7,039 nucleotides of DNA from Acidobacteriota bacterium (GCA_021841795.1 JAKCDN010000158.1:1-7039), one strand, 5' to 3'. Counted from the stretch's first letter, positions 1-6,228 are shown. The notes: a model not told the origin generated them from the sequence alone. Numbers and translations: made by a program.

Positions 1-1168
1 CCTTGATGGCCCGTCCATCGACGGTGGTGATGATGTCGCCGGCCTTGATCCCCGCCTTATCCGCGGGACCGCCCGGCTGGACCTCCTGCACGAGCACGCC
101 GTTCTTGAAGCCGTAGACGCGATTCACGGCGCCCGAAAGCCCTTCGCGGAACTGGATGCCGATGGAGCCGCGTGTGACCTTGTGGCTGGGGCTGATCAGA
201 TCGTTGTAGACCGCGACCACCGTGTTCGAGGGCATGGCAAAACCGATGCCCTGGTAGCCGGCGGACTGGGTGTAGATCGCCGTATTGACGCCGATAACCT
301 CGCCGTTCATATTCAGCAGCGGCCCGCCGGAGTTGCCCGGGTTGATGGCGGCATCGGTCTGGAGAAAGTGCTGGAACTGTCCGCTCGCGCCCGGCTCGAT
401 GGTGCGGTTCTTGGCCGAGATGATGCCCGCCGTGACCGTTTGCGCCAGAGCGAAGGGGCTGCCGATAGCCTCAACCCAGTCGCCCACCTCGGCGGCATCG
501 GAGTCGCCCATTTTCACCGTCGGCAGGGGTTTGTCGGTGTCGATCTTGATGACCGCAAGGTCGGTGGCCTTGTCCACGCCGATCACGCGCGCCGGCCGGC
601 CCAGATCCTCGGTGTCGGGGTCGGTCGACAGCTTCACATAGATCTTGTCGGCCTTGTCCACCACATGATCGTTGGTGATGATGTAGCCCTTGGAATCGAC
701 GATGAACCCCGAGCCCAGCGACTCCTGCACTCCGCCGCCATTGTCGCCCTCGTCGGGAGTCGGACTCTGGCCGCCGAAGAAGCGTCGGAGCTCATTATCC
801 CAGTTGTCCTGGCCCTGGCCCTGACCCTGCTGATCGTCGCCGCCGTTGTCGTCCGGGCTCTGCTGGTCGGGCTGCGCGCGGAAATGGAAGCCGCGCCGGT
901 GATTGCCCGTATCCTTGGGCAGCGTCTCCGTATTGATGTTGACCACCGCCGGCCCCACGACCTTGGCGATGCGGACAAAATCGTTAGGCGGAATGTTGGA
1001 ATGGACGACCTTGAGAGGCGTGGCGTCACTCGAGTCATTCTGCTTTTCCTGCCCACTTACTCCATGCGCGGCAAATGAGCCGACCACAATAGCGGCCGAA
1101 AGCGTGGCGAGCAGCACAAAAGTGGAAGCGAGACGGCGCGAGCGAAGCCGTTCGAAGAACTTTTTCAT
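1..1168 (-). CDS. htrA: Do/HtrA (DegP/DegQ-like) periplasmic serine protease, 3' end outside the window
   Basis: ATP-independent S1C serine endoprotease/chaperone that degrades or refolds damaged envelope proteins. The reverse-strand frame is open from the ATG at 1166-1168 to the left edge, giving 389 visible residues. Residues 1-12 are basic and about 13-34 are hydrophobic, so this is a signal peptide or signal anchor. Residues 99-147 are a Gln/Gly/Asp-rich segment at the place of DegP's LA loop, followed by the protease domain. The triad reads His168 (TNDHVVDK), Asp203 (TDLAVIKI) and Ser280 (NPGNSGGPL). The His-Ser spacing of 112 compares with 105 in E. coli DegP. A PDZ domain starts near residue 333 (RGSIGIQF) and runs off the edge at 'AGIKAGDIITTVDGRAIK'. 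The rest of PDZ1 and any PDZ2 are not seen. An AAGAGGT Shine-Dalgarno (1179-1185) supports the start. It lies downstream of the M20 gene on the same strand after 204 bp. Family call is firm; DegP versus DegQ/DegS cannot be settled. Confidence 0.95.
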   Translation of the reverse strand, partial: MKKFFERLRSRRLASTFVLLATLSAAIVVGSFAAHGVSGQEKQNDSSDATPLKVVHSNIPPNDFVRIAKVVGPAVVNINTETLPKDTGNHRRGFHFRAQPDQQSPDDNGGDDQQGQGQGQDNWDNELRRFFGGQSPTPDEGDNGGGVQESLGSGFIVDSKGYIITNDHVVDKADKIYVKLSTDPDTEDLGRPARVIGVDKATDLAVIKIDTDKPLPTVKMGDSDAAEVGDWVEAIGSPFALAQTVTAGIISAKNRTIEPGASGQFQHFLQTDAAINPGNSGGPLLNMNGEVIGVNTAIYTQSAGYQGIGFAMPSNTVVAVYNDLISPSHKVTRGSIGIQFREGLSGAVNRVYGFKNGVLVQEVQPGGPADKAGIKAGDIITTVDGRAIK

Positions 1169-1178
1169 AGTCTCATTG

Positions 1179-1185
1179 ACCTCTT
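1179..1185 (-). promoter_or_regulatory. Shine-Dalgarno of the HtrA-type protease gene
   Basis: On the minus strand the sequence AAGAGGT ends 10 nt before the ATG at 1166-1168. It decides the start that places a basic n-region and hydrophobic stretch at the N-terminus, as an exported protease needs. Confidence 0.6.
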
Positions 1186-1232
1186 GAGGCGCCCGGCTCT
1201 ACAGCCTGGATCGCAGTGGCGTCCTCTTTCTC

Positions 1233-1265
1233 AGTATAGTCAGCCGGATGCACCGGCTGCGGTTC
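1233..1265 (-). promoter_or_regulatory. Candidate promoter of the HtrA-type protease gene
   Basis: On the minus strand, TATACT (1233-1238, 5/6 to the sigma-70 -10 box) lies 65 nt upstream of the protease start. No good TTGACA-like box sits 16-18 bp further upstream. An alternative reading is an ECF/sigma-E-like promoter: GAACC (1261-1265) followed by GCTGA (1240-1244) at a spacing close to that of sigma-E promoters. Both are weak pattern matches. The region overlaps the inverted repeats at 1241-1259 and 1261-1272. Confidence 0.25.
1241..1259. repeat. Perfect inverted repeat, 7-bp arms, 5-nt loop
   Basis: CAGCCGG (1241-1247), ATGCA, CCGGCTG (1253-1259). It lies in the gap between the M20 peptidase gene and htrA, 73-91 bp upstream of the htrA start. 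It could be a hairpin in RNA from the upstream gene or a protein-binding site. There is no T-run on either strand, so it is not an ordinary intrinsic terminator. Confidence 0.55.
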
Positions 1266-1272
1266 GCGAACC
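1261..1272. repeat. 12-bp perfect palindrome GGTTCGCGAACC
   Basis: The sequence equals its own reverse complement over 12 bp. It is one base away from the inverted repeat at 1241-1259 and about 93-104 bp upstream of htrA. The position suits an operator or activator site, but no specific regulator can be named from the sequence. Confidence 0.5.
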
Positions 1273-1372
1273 TGCGGCAACGTTCAGGGTTCCCGATGTT
1301 CGACAGCCCACATGGGTAGTTAGACGCCGGGAGCGGCTAAATCGCCGTATGGCTTTGCATTTTAGAGGGTTT

Positions 1373-2632
1373 CTACTGCTCGGCGGCCCATTCCAGCATG
1401 GCAAGAGCCAGCAGCAGCACCCGTTTCAGTCCCAGCTCGCGGCCCTTGGGCGCATACCATTCGTGAAGCGTGTGGGCCTCGCCGCCGTCCCCGCCTGCAC
1501 CCAGCGACACTGCCGGAATGCCGATCGACAACGGCAGATTGGCGTCGGTCGAGCCGAGACGCAGGTCGGTGCGCAGGCTCAAATGCCGGTCTACGGCGCG
1601 CAGCGTCGCCAGCAGGGGTGAGTCTGAAGGCAGAGACGCAGCCGGCCGGTCGCCGATCTTTTCGATGTGGAAGGTCAGTTGCCCCCGCGCGCCGGAGCCG
1701 GGTCTCCGCGAGCGTGCATTCCAGTGCTCCACGGCATCTTCCACCGCCCGGTGCAGAACCACTTCCAATCGCACCAGCTGGTTCTGATCCGTGGACCGAA
1801 AATCAACCGCGCTCTCGGCGCTCTCCGGAATTGAGTTCACGCTGATGCCGCCGCGAATGGTGCCCAGGTTGAGCGTCGTGCGCGGCTGGTCGGGCAAGGC
1901 AGTCTCGGCAAGAGCCGCCATCGCCGTGGCCAGTGCGGCAATCGGGTTGGGGGTTCCTGCGTCGGTGTAGCTGTGCCCTCCCGGACCGCGCACAACGGCT
2001 CGAAAACGCCGGCTGCCCAGGGCCTGTGTCACCGCGGCGTCAGTTCCCGCGCCGTCCAGAACAATATGGGACGCCACGCGTCCGGCCAGCAGGTTGTTCT
2101 GGTAAAAATGCCGCACGCCGCGCAGGTCGCCTTCACCCTCTTCGCCCACGTTGCCCAGCACGACCAGCGGCGCCGGCAGGTCGACTCTGGCACGGACGAG
2201 GGCGTGAATCAGAGCCAGCATGCCCACGACTCCGGCGGCATTGTCGCACGCGCCCGGGGCCAGCAGACGATCGCCGTCGAGCCTGGGAGTGAGCGGAGCG
2301 TCGGCCGGAAAAACCGTATCTAAATGCGCCGAAAGCAGCACCACGGGGCCCGTGCTCTCCGGGGGCAAAATGGCTGCGGGCAGAACCCCGATGACATTGC
2401 CCGCGGCATCGATCTGGACGGAGCTGACTCCCGCCTCGGCAAAGCGGGCGGCCAGCCATCGTGCCCGCTCCTGTTCGCCGTGGAGCGGCGCGGGAATGGC
2501 CGTCAACTCGATCTGCCAGTCCATGATTGTCTTGGGATTGGCATGCAGCCAGGCAAATGCCGCGTGCACCGGGCGCTGCATGGCCAGCGCGGTCACGCGG
2601 GAGAATGCCAAGGTTGAAGAAGAAGCTGGCAT
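1373..2632 (-). CDS. M20-family metallopeptidase (M20/M25/M40 metallohydrolase)
   Basis: Probable two-zinc aminoacylase/peptidase of 419 residues, a usual length for M20. The substrate is unknown. Visible metal ligands: His103-Leu-Asp105 (SAHLDT), the bridging Asp130 (GACDNAAG), the Glu164-Glu165 pair (VGEEGEGD; Glu164 the general base, Glu165 a ligand), Asp193 (VLDGAG) and His387 (AHTLHE). The lid/dimerisation domain spans about 203-315 and carries the conserved His220 (GPGGHSYT) that helps hold substrate. The layout resembles peptidase T-like and other broad M20 members more than ArgE or DapE. There is no signal peptide, so it is probably cytoplasmic. The start is uncertain: no clear Shine-Dalgarno precedes the ATG at 2632, and an in-frame ATG at residue 18 (MQRPVHAAFAWL) is a real alternative. 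It follows truA on the same strand after 78 bp and precedes htrA. Confidence 0.92.
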   Translation of the reverse strand: MPASSSTLAFSRVTALAMQRPVHAAFAWLHANPKTIMDWQIELTAIPAPLHGEQERARWLAARFAEAGVSSVQIDAAGNVIGVLPAAILPPESTGPVVLLSAHLDTVFPADAPLTPRLDGDRLLAPGACDNAAGVVGMLALIHALVRARVDLPAPLVVLGNVGEEGEGDLRGVRHFYQNNLLAGRVASHIVLDGAGTDAAVTQALGSRRFRAVVRGPGGHSYTDAGTPNPIAALATAMAALAETALPDQPRTTLNLGTIRGGISVNSIPESAESAVDFRSTDQNQLVRLEVVLHRAVEDAVEHWNARSRRPGSGARGQLTFHIEKIGDRPAASLPSDSPLLATLRAVDRHLSLRTDLRLGSTDANLPLSIGIPAVSLGAGGDGGEAHTLHEWYAPKGRELGLKRVLLLALAMLEWAAEQ

Positions 2633-2673
2633 GACGATGGTTTCAGAGTAGCAGGGTCATTGGTGCCGCCCAA

Positions 2674-2700
2674 GCCGCTGGCTGCGCAGCCACAGTCGGC
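2674..2700. repeat. GC-rich hairpin with a 14-bp perfect palindrome between truA and the M20 gene
   Basis: TGGCTGCGCAGCCA (2679-2692) equals its own reverse complement. GCCG (2674-2677) and CGGC (2697-2700) can extend the stem across a small asymmetric bulge. It lies in the 78-bp gap after the truA stop. In minus-strand RNA it could slow transcription or protect the truA 3' end. No U-run follows, so a full intrinsic terminator is unlikely and read-through into the M20 gene is plausible. Confidence 0.4.
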
Positions 2701-2710
2701 AACGGCCGGG

Positions 2711-3562
2711 CTATGGACGGGGATACTCCACGGAGTGCAGGAACAGCCCGCGCGCGGGCGCGGTCGGGCCGGCCGCGGAGCGGCTGCGCGCCGCCAGGAT
2801 GCGGGGAATCTCATCCGGAGCGAACAATCCCCGGCCCGCGTCCACCATGGTTCCAACCAGGTTGCGCACCATGTGGTGCAGAAAGCCGTTGCCGCGCACG
2901 CGGTAGGTGAGCATCTCGCCGTCCTGGTCCCGGCGCAGATCCCAGGACGAGGCCAAGATGCTGCGCACGGTCGATGCGGGAGCGCTGCGCGGAGCCGCAT
3001 GCGGAGCGCCGCTTTGCTGCGGCGCGCATGGCCCGCGCGCATTCAGATCGGGATCGCTGGCGGCAAAGCTGCTGAAGTCGTGTTCACCGACAAAGCATCG
3101 CGCTCCGGCCTGAAGTTTCTCGATGTCGAGCCTCCAGGGACAGGCATAGACGTAGCGCGCCAGAAACGGCGGGCAAATATCGCCGCGGAAGATCCGGTAC
3201 TCGTAGGTCTTGGCCACCGCCGAGTGGCGCGCGTGGAATGCCGCCGGAACCATCGCTGCATCGAGAATGCGGATCGACGCCGGCAAGGTGCGGTTGAGCG
3301 CGCGGTGCAGGTTCTCCGGCGGAATGGGAGCCTGCAAGTCGAAGCTCGCCACCTGGGCCAGCGCATGAACCCCCGCATCGGTCCGGCCCGATCCCTGCGG
3401 CAGCGGCGATTCCCCCGTGACCCTGCCCAGTGCCGCCTGCAACTCACCCTGGATGGTGGGCAGGCCCGGTTGCACCTGCCAGCCCTGGAAGTCCGTGCCA
3501 TCGTAGGCCAGCGTCAACTTCCAGGTTTGCATCACGGCAACGGATTGCGCGGTTTGGAGCAT
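2711..3562 (-). CDS. truA: tRNA pseudouridine(38-40) synthase TruA
   Basis: Converts uridines 38, 39 and 40 in the anticodon arm of many tRNAs to pseudouridine; cytoplasmic. It is 283 residues long against about 270 in E. coli. The N-terminal motif LAYDGTDFQGWQ (about 18-29) and the catalytic motif GSGRTDAGVHA are both present, with the catalytic Asp at 62. The C-terminal half has the family signatures KTYEYRI (118-124), VGEHDFSSF (158-166) and NGFLHHMVRNLVGTM (225-239), and ends with GLFLHSVEYP. Residues about 173-197 form a Pro/Ala/Arg-rich insert between the FSSFAA block and the strand starting TVRSI; E. coli TruA lacks it. The ATG at 3562 is chosen because GGAG lies 8 nt upstream; Met11 (MQTWKL) is an alternative closer to the conserved domain. 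It is divergent from tolC and upstream of the M20 gene. Confidence 0.96.
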   Translation of the reverse strand: MLQTAQSVAVMQTWKLTLAYDGTDFQGWQVQPGLPTIQGELQAALGRVTGESPLPQGSGRTDAGVHALAQVASFDLQAPIPPENLHRALNRTLPASIRILDAAMVPAAFHARHSAVAKTYEYRIFRGDICPPFLARYVYACPWRLDIEKLQAGARCFVGEHDFSSFAASDPDLNARGPCAPQQSGAPHAAPRSAPASTVRSILASSWDLRRDQDGEMLTYRVRGNGFLHHMVRNLVGTMVDAGRGLFAPDEIPRILAARSRSAAGPTAPARGLFLHSVEYPRP

Positions 3563-3570
3563 TTCGTCGG

Positions 3571-3574
3571 CTCC
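3571..3574 (-). promoter_or_regulatory. Shine-Dalgarno of truA
   Basis: Minus-strand GGAG with 8 nt to the ATG at 3560-3562. It favours this start over the internal Met11. Confidence 0.55.
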
Positions 3575-3691
3575 ATTCAGCCTATCCGATTCACGGCAAA
3601 CAAAGCGATTACGACAGACCGAAGCAAGACGTTCGCGGCCTGGACCGGAGCGCGGACGCGCAGAGGGTTGCTCTAGCCGCCCGGTTGCGGT

Positions 3692-3720
3692 ATTTTACTA
3701 ACCAGTTAGTTAATTTTAAA
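3692..3720 (-). promoter_or_regulatory. Candidate promoter directed toward truA
   Basis: On the minus strand TTTAAA (3715-3720, 4/6 to TTGACA), a 17-bp spacer and TAAAAT (3692-3697, 5/6 to TATAAT) form a plausible sigma-70 promoter. Transcription would begin near 3685 with a leader of about 120 nt to truA. The spacer almost exactly coincides with the palindrome at 3694-3713. A plus-strand alternative toward tolC (TTGCGG 3685-3690, 18 bp, GTTAAT 3709-3714) is weaker. Confidence 0.4.
3694..3713. promoter_or_regulatory. TetR-operator-like interrupted palindrome
   Basis: TTTACTAAC, CA, GTTAGTTAA: 9-nt arms around a 2-nt centre with 8 of 9 pairs complementary; the inner six pairs are perfect. Length, AT-richness and the ACTAAC/GTTAGT core resemble operators bound by TetR-family repressors, which often control efflux genes such as tolC. 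It sits in the spacer of a candidate truA-directed promoter and 262 bp upstream of the tolC start, so which gene it would control is unclear. No regulator gene is in the window. Confidence 0.45.
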
Positions 3721-3962
3721 AGCCGATGCCCCAGATTGCCCCGCAGGGCGCTGAAGGTGTTGGAACCACGGGGATTTGCGTCTCCGGCGTAGCAACCCGG
3801 ATTTGCAGATGGCAAGGGAACGGACGAGGTATCGAACTCGTAATCAGGAATATGTCGTGCAGTTCCGCATAACGGCGATAATCGATTTGAGAAACCCGAA
3901 ACCTGCATCCGGAGCGGTTTCGTGGCCGTTTTATGGGCAATATCCGCGAGCCGCAGCTGTTT

Positions 3963-3969
3963 GGGAGAG
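3963..3969 (+). promoter_or_regulatory. Shine-Dalgarno that fixes the tolC start
   Basis: GGGAGAG, with GGAG (3964-3967) 7 nt before the ATG at 3975-3977. It favours this start over the in-frame upstream ATG at 3933, which has no such site. Confidence 0.65.
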
Positions 3970-3974
3970 TAAAT

Positions 3975-6152
3975 ATGCATTCATGCAAGGCAAGTGCAGG
4001 TCAGGGTGACTGGAAAACCGGGCAAAAAGAACCAGGCGGTGCGAGCCGGCAGCGGCATGCCGCACCGGGTCCGGGGCGATTGCGGACGGCAGCGGCCATT
4101 CTGTTGACGCTGGCGGCAACCACGCCGGGCGGTTATGCGCAGCAGACGGGCGCGGCCGCGGCGGCTCCCGACAAGGCAGCGTCTGATCTGCCGGTGGCGC
4201 CGGTCCCGGTTCCCACGCAGCCCATTCCCCTGCGCACCGGGGAGCGCGATTACTCACGCGCGTATGGCACCTGGCTGGCCAATCCAATTAACATCTGGCG
4301 TCCGACCGCGATTGCCAAGGCGAGCTTTGAAAACTCCGTGCGCCTGGGCGATCTCGTCAAGGACGGCAAGATCTACCTGAGCCTTTCCGATGCCATCGCC
4401 CTGGCGATTGAGAACAACTACGACATCGCCATCGCCCGCTACGATCTTGACATTGCGGACACTGATATTCTTCGCACCCGCGCCGGAGCGGAGCCGCTCG
4501 GCGCGCCCTCGGGACTGGTGATGGGCACGTTGGGCGGGTCGACGCATACGCTGGCCACAGGCGGAGGTCCCGGTGGCACCGCGGTTGGATCGGGTGGCGC
4601 AGGCTCGGGCGTGCAAGGCCTCACGCTGACGACCGCAGGCGCGGGACCGGCGCCGGAGGTGCTCGATCCATCGCTGACCGGAGCCGTAACGCTCGATCGG
4701 AGTCGCTCCCAGAATCAGAGCTTATTCAGCCCCGCGGCCGCTACCAACACCAACACCTACAGCTTTACCTATAACCAGGGCTTTACTCCGGGCAGCGCGC
4801 TTGCCGTCTCCTGGATCAATTCGCGCGTCACCAGCAACAGCCCTTTCACGTTCTATCTGCCGTCGTACAACTCCCAGTTCAAAGCCACGGTCACGCAGCA
4901 TCTGCTGCAAGGGGCGGGGTTCTGGATCAACAAACGCTTCATGTACCAGGCGCTCAATGACCGCCGCATCACCGACTCCTCGTTCCGCCAGCAGATCATG
5001 TACACGGTGAACCAGGTGGAGACCATCTACTGGGGGCTGGTGCAGTCGTACGAGGACGTGCAGGCAAAAGAGCGCGCCCTCGACCAGAGCAGTCAGCTCC
5101 TGGTCGACGATAAGAAACAGTTGGAGGTGGGCTCCATGGCGCCGCTCGATGTCGTCAACGCCGAGTCCAGCGTCGCCGCCGACCAGCAGGCTTTGATCAG
5201 CGCCCAAAGCGATCTCAATTATCAGCAGCAGATCATCAAGCAGGCCATCGCGCGCAATCTGAATGATCCCGTTCTGTCCACCGCTCCGGTGATTCCCACG
5301 GACCGCGTAAACCTGGAGCCGCTGCAGGAAGAGAGCCAGCCGGTAGAGGCGCTGGTGCAGGAGGCATTTCAGCGTCGTCCTGAGCTGGAGCAGGCGGTGC
5401 TCACCCTGCGCAACGACGAGATCACGCTCAAAGGCGCGCGCAATGCCCTGCTGCCGTCGCTCGATGTCTACGGGTACTACGGCTCGAACGTGATCGGCGG
5501 ACCTCTGAATCCCAACTGCGGATTCCTTGGCACGTCCTGCTTTACTCCCGGATATCAGAGCACCGTCCCCGGCGGCTACGGCGGCGTGGTAAGGGATCTG
5601 GTGAACAGCACCGCTCCGGACAAGGGCGTTGGCTTTAACCTGACCATCAACCTGCGCAACCGCGAGGCGCAGGCGCAGCAGGAGCGCTCGCTGATGGAGT
5701 ATCGCCAGGCGGAACTCCGCCTCGAGCAGCTCCACACCGAGATCCGGATGCAGGTCGTCAACGCCATGTACGCGCTCACAAATGACCGCGCGCAGGTCAA
5801 GTCGGCCGATGCGGCGCGCACCTATGCGCAGCAGAGCCTGGACGCGGAAGAGAAGAAGCTGCGCCTCGGCGCTTCCACGACCGCCAACGTTCTGCAGCAG
5901 CAGCGCAATCTGGCCACGGCGGAAGATAACCTGATTGCCGCGCATGCGGCCTATGCCAAACACCGCGCCGACCTGTACCAGATTCTGGCCACCACGCTCC
6001 AGCACTACGGGATCAACTTGTCCGATGCCGCGGGCGGCAGTGTGGGCAGCGAGCCCATGGTTCCTGGCGTGATGCCGGCGCAGCCCGGCCACGAACCCAC
6101 CATGCGGCCTCCGGCGGCGCCGGGGCAGTCCGCCATGCCACCCGCCCAGTAA
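3975..6152 (+). CDS. TolC-family outer-membrane efflux protein
   Basis: Outer-membrane channel of a tripartite efflux or type I secretion system: a trimeric beta-barrel plus periplasmic alpha-helical tunnel. It has 725 residues from the 3975 start, against about 470-490 in E. coli TolC. Residues 1-36 are a long basic n-region and 37-52 are hydrophobic; signal cleavage is likely near GYA-QQ (about 55). The first OEP repeat begins at 'YLSLSDAIALAIENN' (134-148). A Gly/Ala/Thr-rich insert spans about 172-232. Two helical repeats carry the family pattern: 'LEVGSMAPLDVVNAESSVA' (383-401) and 'LRLGASTTANVLQQQRNLA' (629-647). The second barrel segment (about 497-556) holds a Cys515-X6-Cys522 pair. 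The tail (686-725) is Pro/Gly/Met/Ala-rich. An upstream in-frame ATG (3933) would add 14 residues. It is transcribed alone and ends in a strong terminator. No pump or adaptor gene is adjacent, so the exported substrate is unknown. Confidence 0.93.
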   Translation: MHSCKASAGQGDWKTGQKEPGGASRQRHAAPGPGRLRTAAAILLTLAATTPGGYAQQTGAAAAAPDKAASDLPVAPVPVPTQPIPLRTGERDYSRAYGTWLANPINIWRPTAIAKASFENSVRLGDLVKDGKIYLSLSDAIALAIENNYDIAIARYDLDIADTDILRTRAGAEPLGAPSGLVMGTLGGSTHTLATGGGPGGTAVGSGGAGSGVQGLTLTTAGAGPAPEVLDPSLTGAVTLDRSRSQNQSLFSPAAATNTNTYSFTYNQGFTPGSALAVSWINSRVTSNSPFTFYLPSYNSQFKATVTQHLLQGAGFWINKRFMYQALNDRRITDSSFRQQIMYTVNQVETIYWGLVQSYEDVQAKERALDQSSQLLVDDKKQLEVGSMAPLDVVNAESSVAADQQALISAQSDLNYQQQIIKQAIARNLNDPVLSTAPVIPTDRVNLEPLQEESQPVEALVQEAFQRRPELEQAVLTLRNDEITLKGARNALLPSLDVYGYYGSNVIGGPLNPNCGFLGTSCFTPGYQSTVPGGYGGVVRDLVNSTAPDKGVGFNLTINLRNREAQAQQERSLMEYRQAELRLEQLHTEIRMQVVNAMYALTNDRAQVKSADAARTYAQQSLDAEEKKLRLGASTTANVLQQQRNLATAEDNLIAAHAAYAKHRADLYQILATTLQHYGINLSDAAGGSVGSEPMVPGVMPAQPGHEPTMRPPAAPGQSAMPPAQ

Positions 6153-6181
6153 AGCCCGTTGTGCGTAATTGGAGTGATGGT

Positions 6182-6213
6182 GATGGCCCGGCCTGAGCCG
6201 GGCCATCGCTTTT
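6182..6213 (+). terminator. Strong Rho-independent terminator of tolC
   Basis: GATGGCCCGGC (6182-6192), loop CTGA, GCCGGGCCATC (6197-6207): a perfect 11-bp stem with a 4-nt loop, then GCTTTT. It begins 30 bp after the tolC stop. On the minus strand there is no U-run after the hairpin, so it should act mainly on the tolC transcript. Confidence 0.9.
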
Positions 6214-6228
6214 GATGCGGTTCGATCG

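Larger units (their letters stand above)
3563..3974. other. Divergent non-coding region between truA and tolC
   Basis: 412 bp with no convincing gene. Short open frames here have no recognisable family features and overlap each other. It contains the truA Shine-Dalgarno, an AT-rich patch (about 3691-3720) with a 20-bp interrupted palindrome, and the tolC Shine-Dalgarno (3963-3967). The stretch 3721-3960 shows no clear promoter boxes. I checked for a tRNA because of a T-arm-like hairpin near 3824-3841 and found no cloverleaf. The AT-rich patch stands out sharply from the GC-rich surroundings. Confidence 0.7.

Noticed and set aside
182..1078. 298-codon plus-strand open frame over htrA
   Set aside because: It is antisense to a frame with a complete HtrA catalytic triad. 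Its own translation is a low-information mix with no recognisable domain.
2660..3676. 338-codon plus-strand open frame over truA
   Set aside because: It lies opposite a clear TruA frame; its Arg/Gly/Ala-rich translation is typical of shadow frames in GC-rich DNA.
3824..3841. T-arm-like hairpin (ACGAG, 8-nt loop, CTCGT) suggesting a tRNA
   Set aside because: The loop is 8 nt and not TTCRA-like, and no acceptor stem, D-arm or anticodon arm can be built around it.
3933..3974. Upstream in-frame ATG at 3933 as the tolC start
   Set aside because: No Shine-Dalgarno precedes it, while the ATG at 3975 has GGGAGAG at ideal spacing. The added 14 residues would also lengthen an already long n-region.
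3776..4009. Possible small gene in the truA/tolC gap (also minus-strand frames 3609-3980 and 3716-3988)
   Set aside because: No Shine-Dalgarno or family features; the frames overlap one another and run into tolC. Kept as non-coding.
4722..6206. 494-codon open frame antisense to tolC
   Set aside because: It mirrors the tolC frame in GC-rich DNA where codon bias suppresses stops on the opposite strand. The translation shows no family motifs and tolC is unambiguous.
6182..6213. Bidirectional terminator serving both tolC and aroA
   Set aside because: The stem is symmetric but only the plus strand has a T-run after it.
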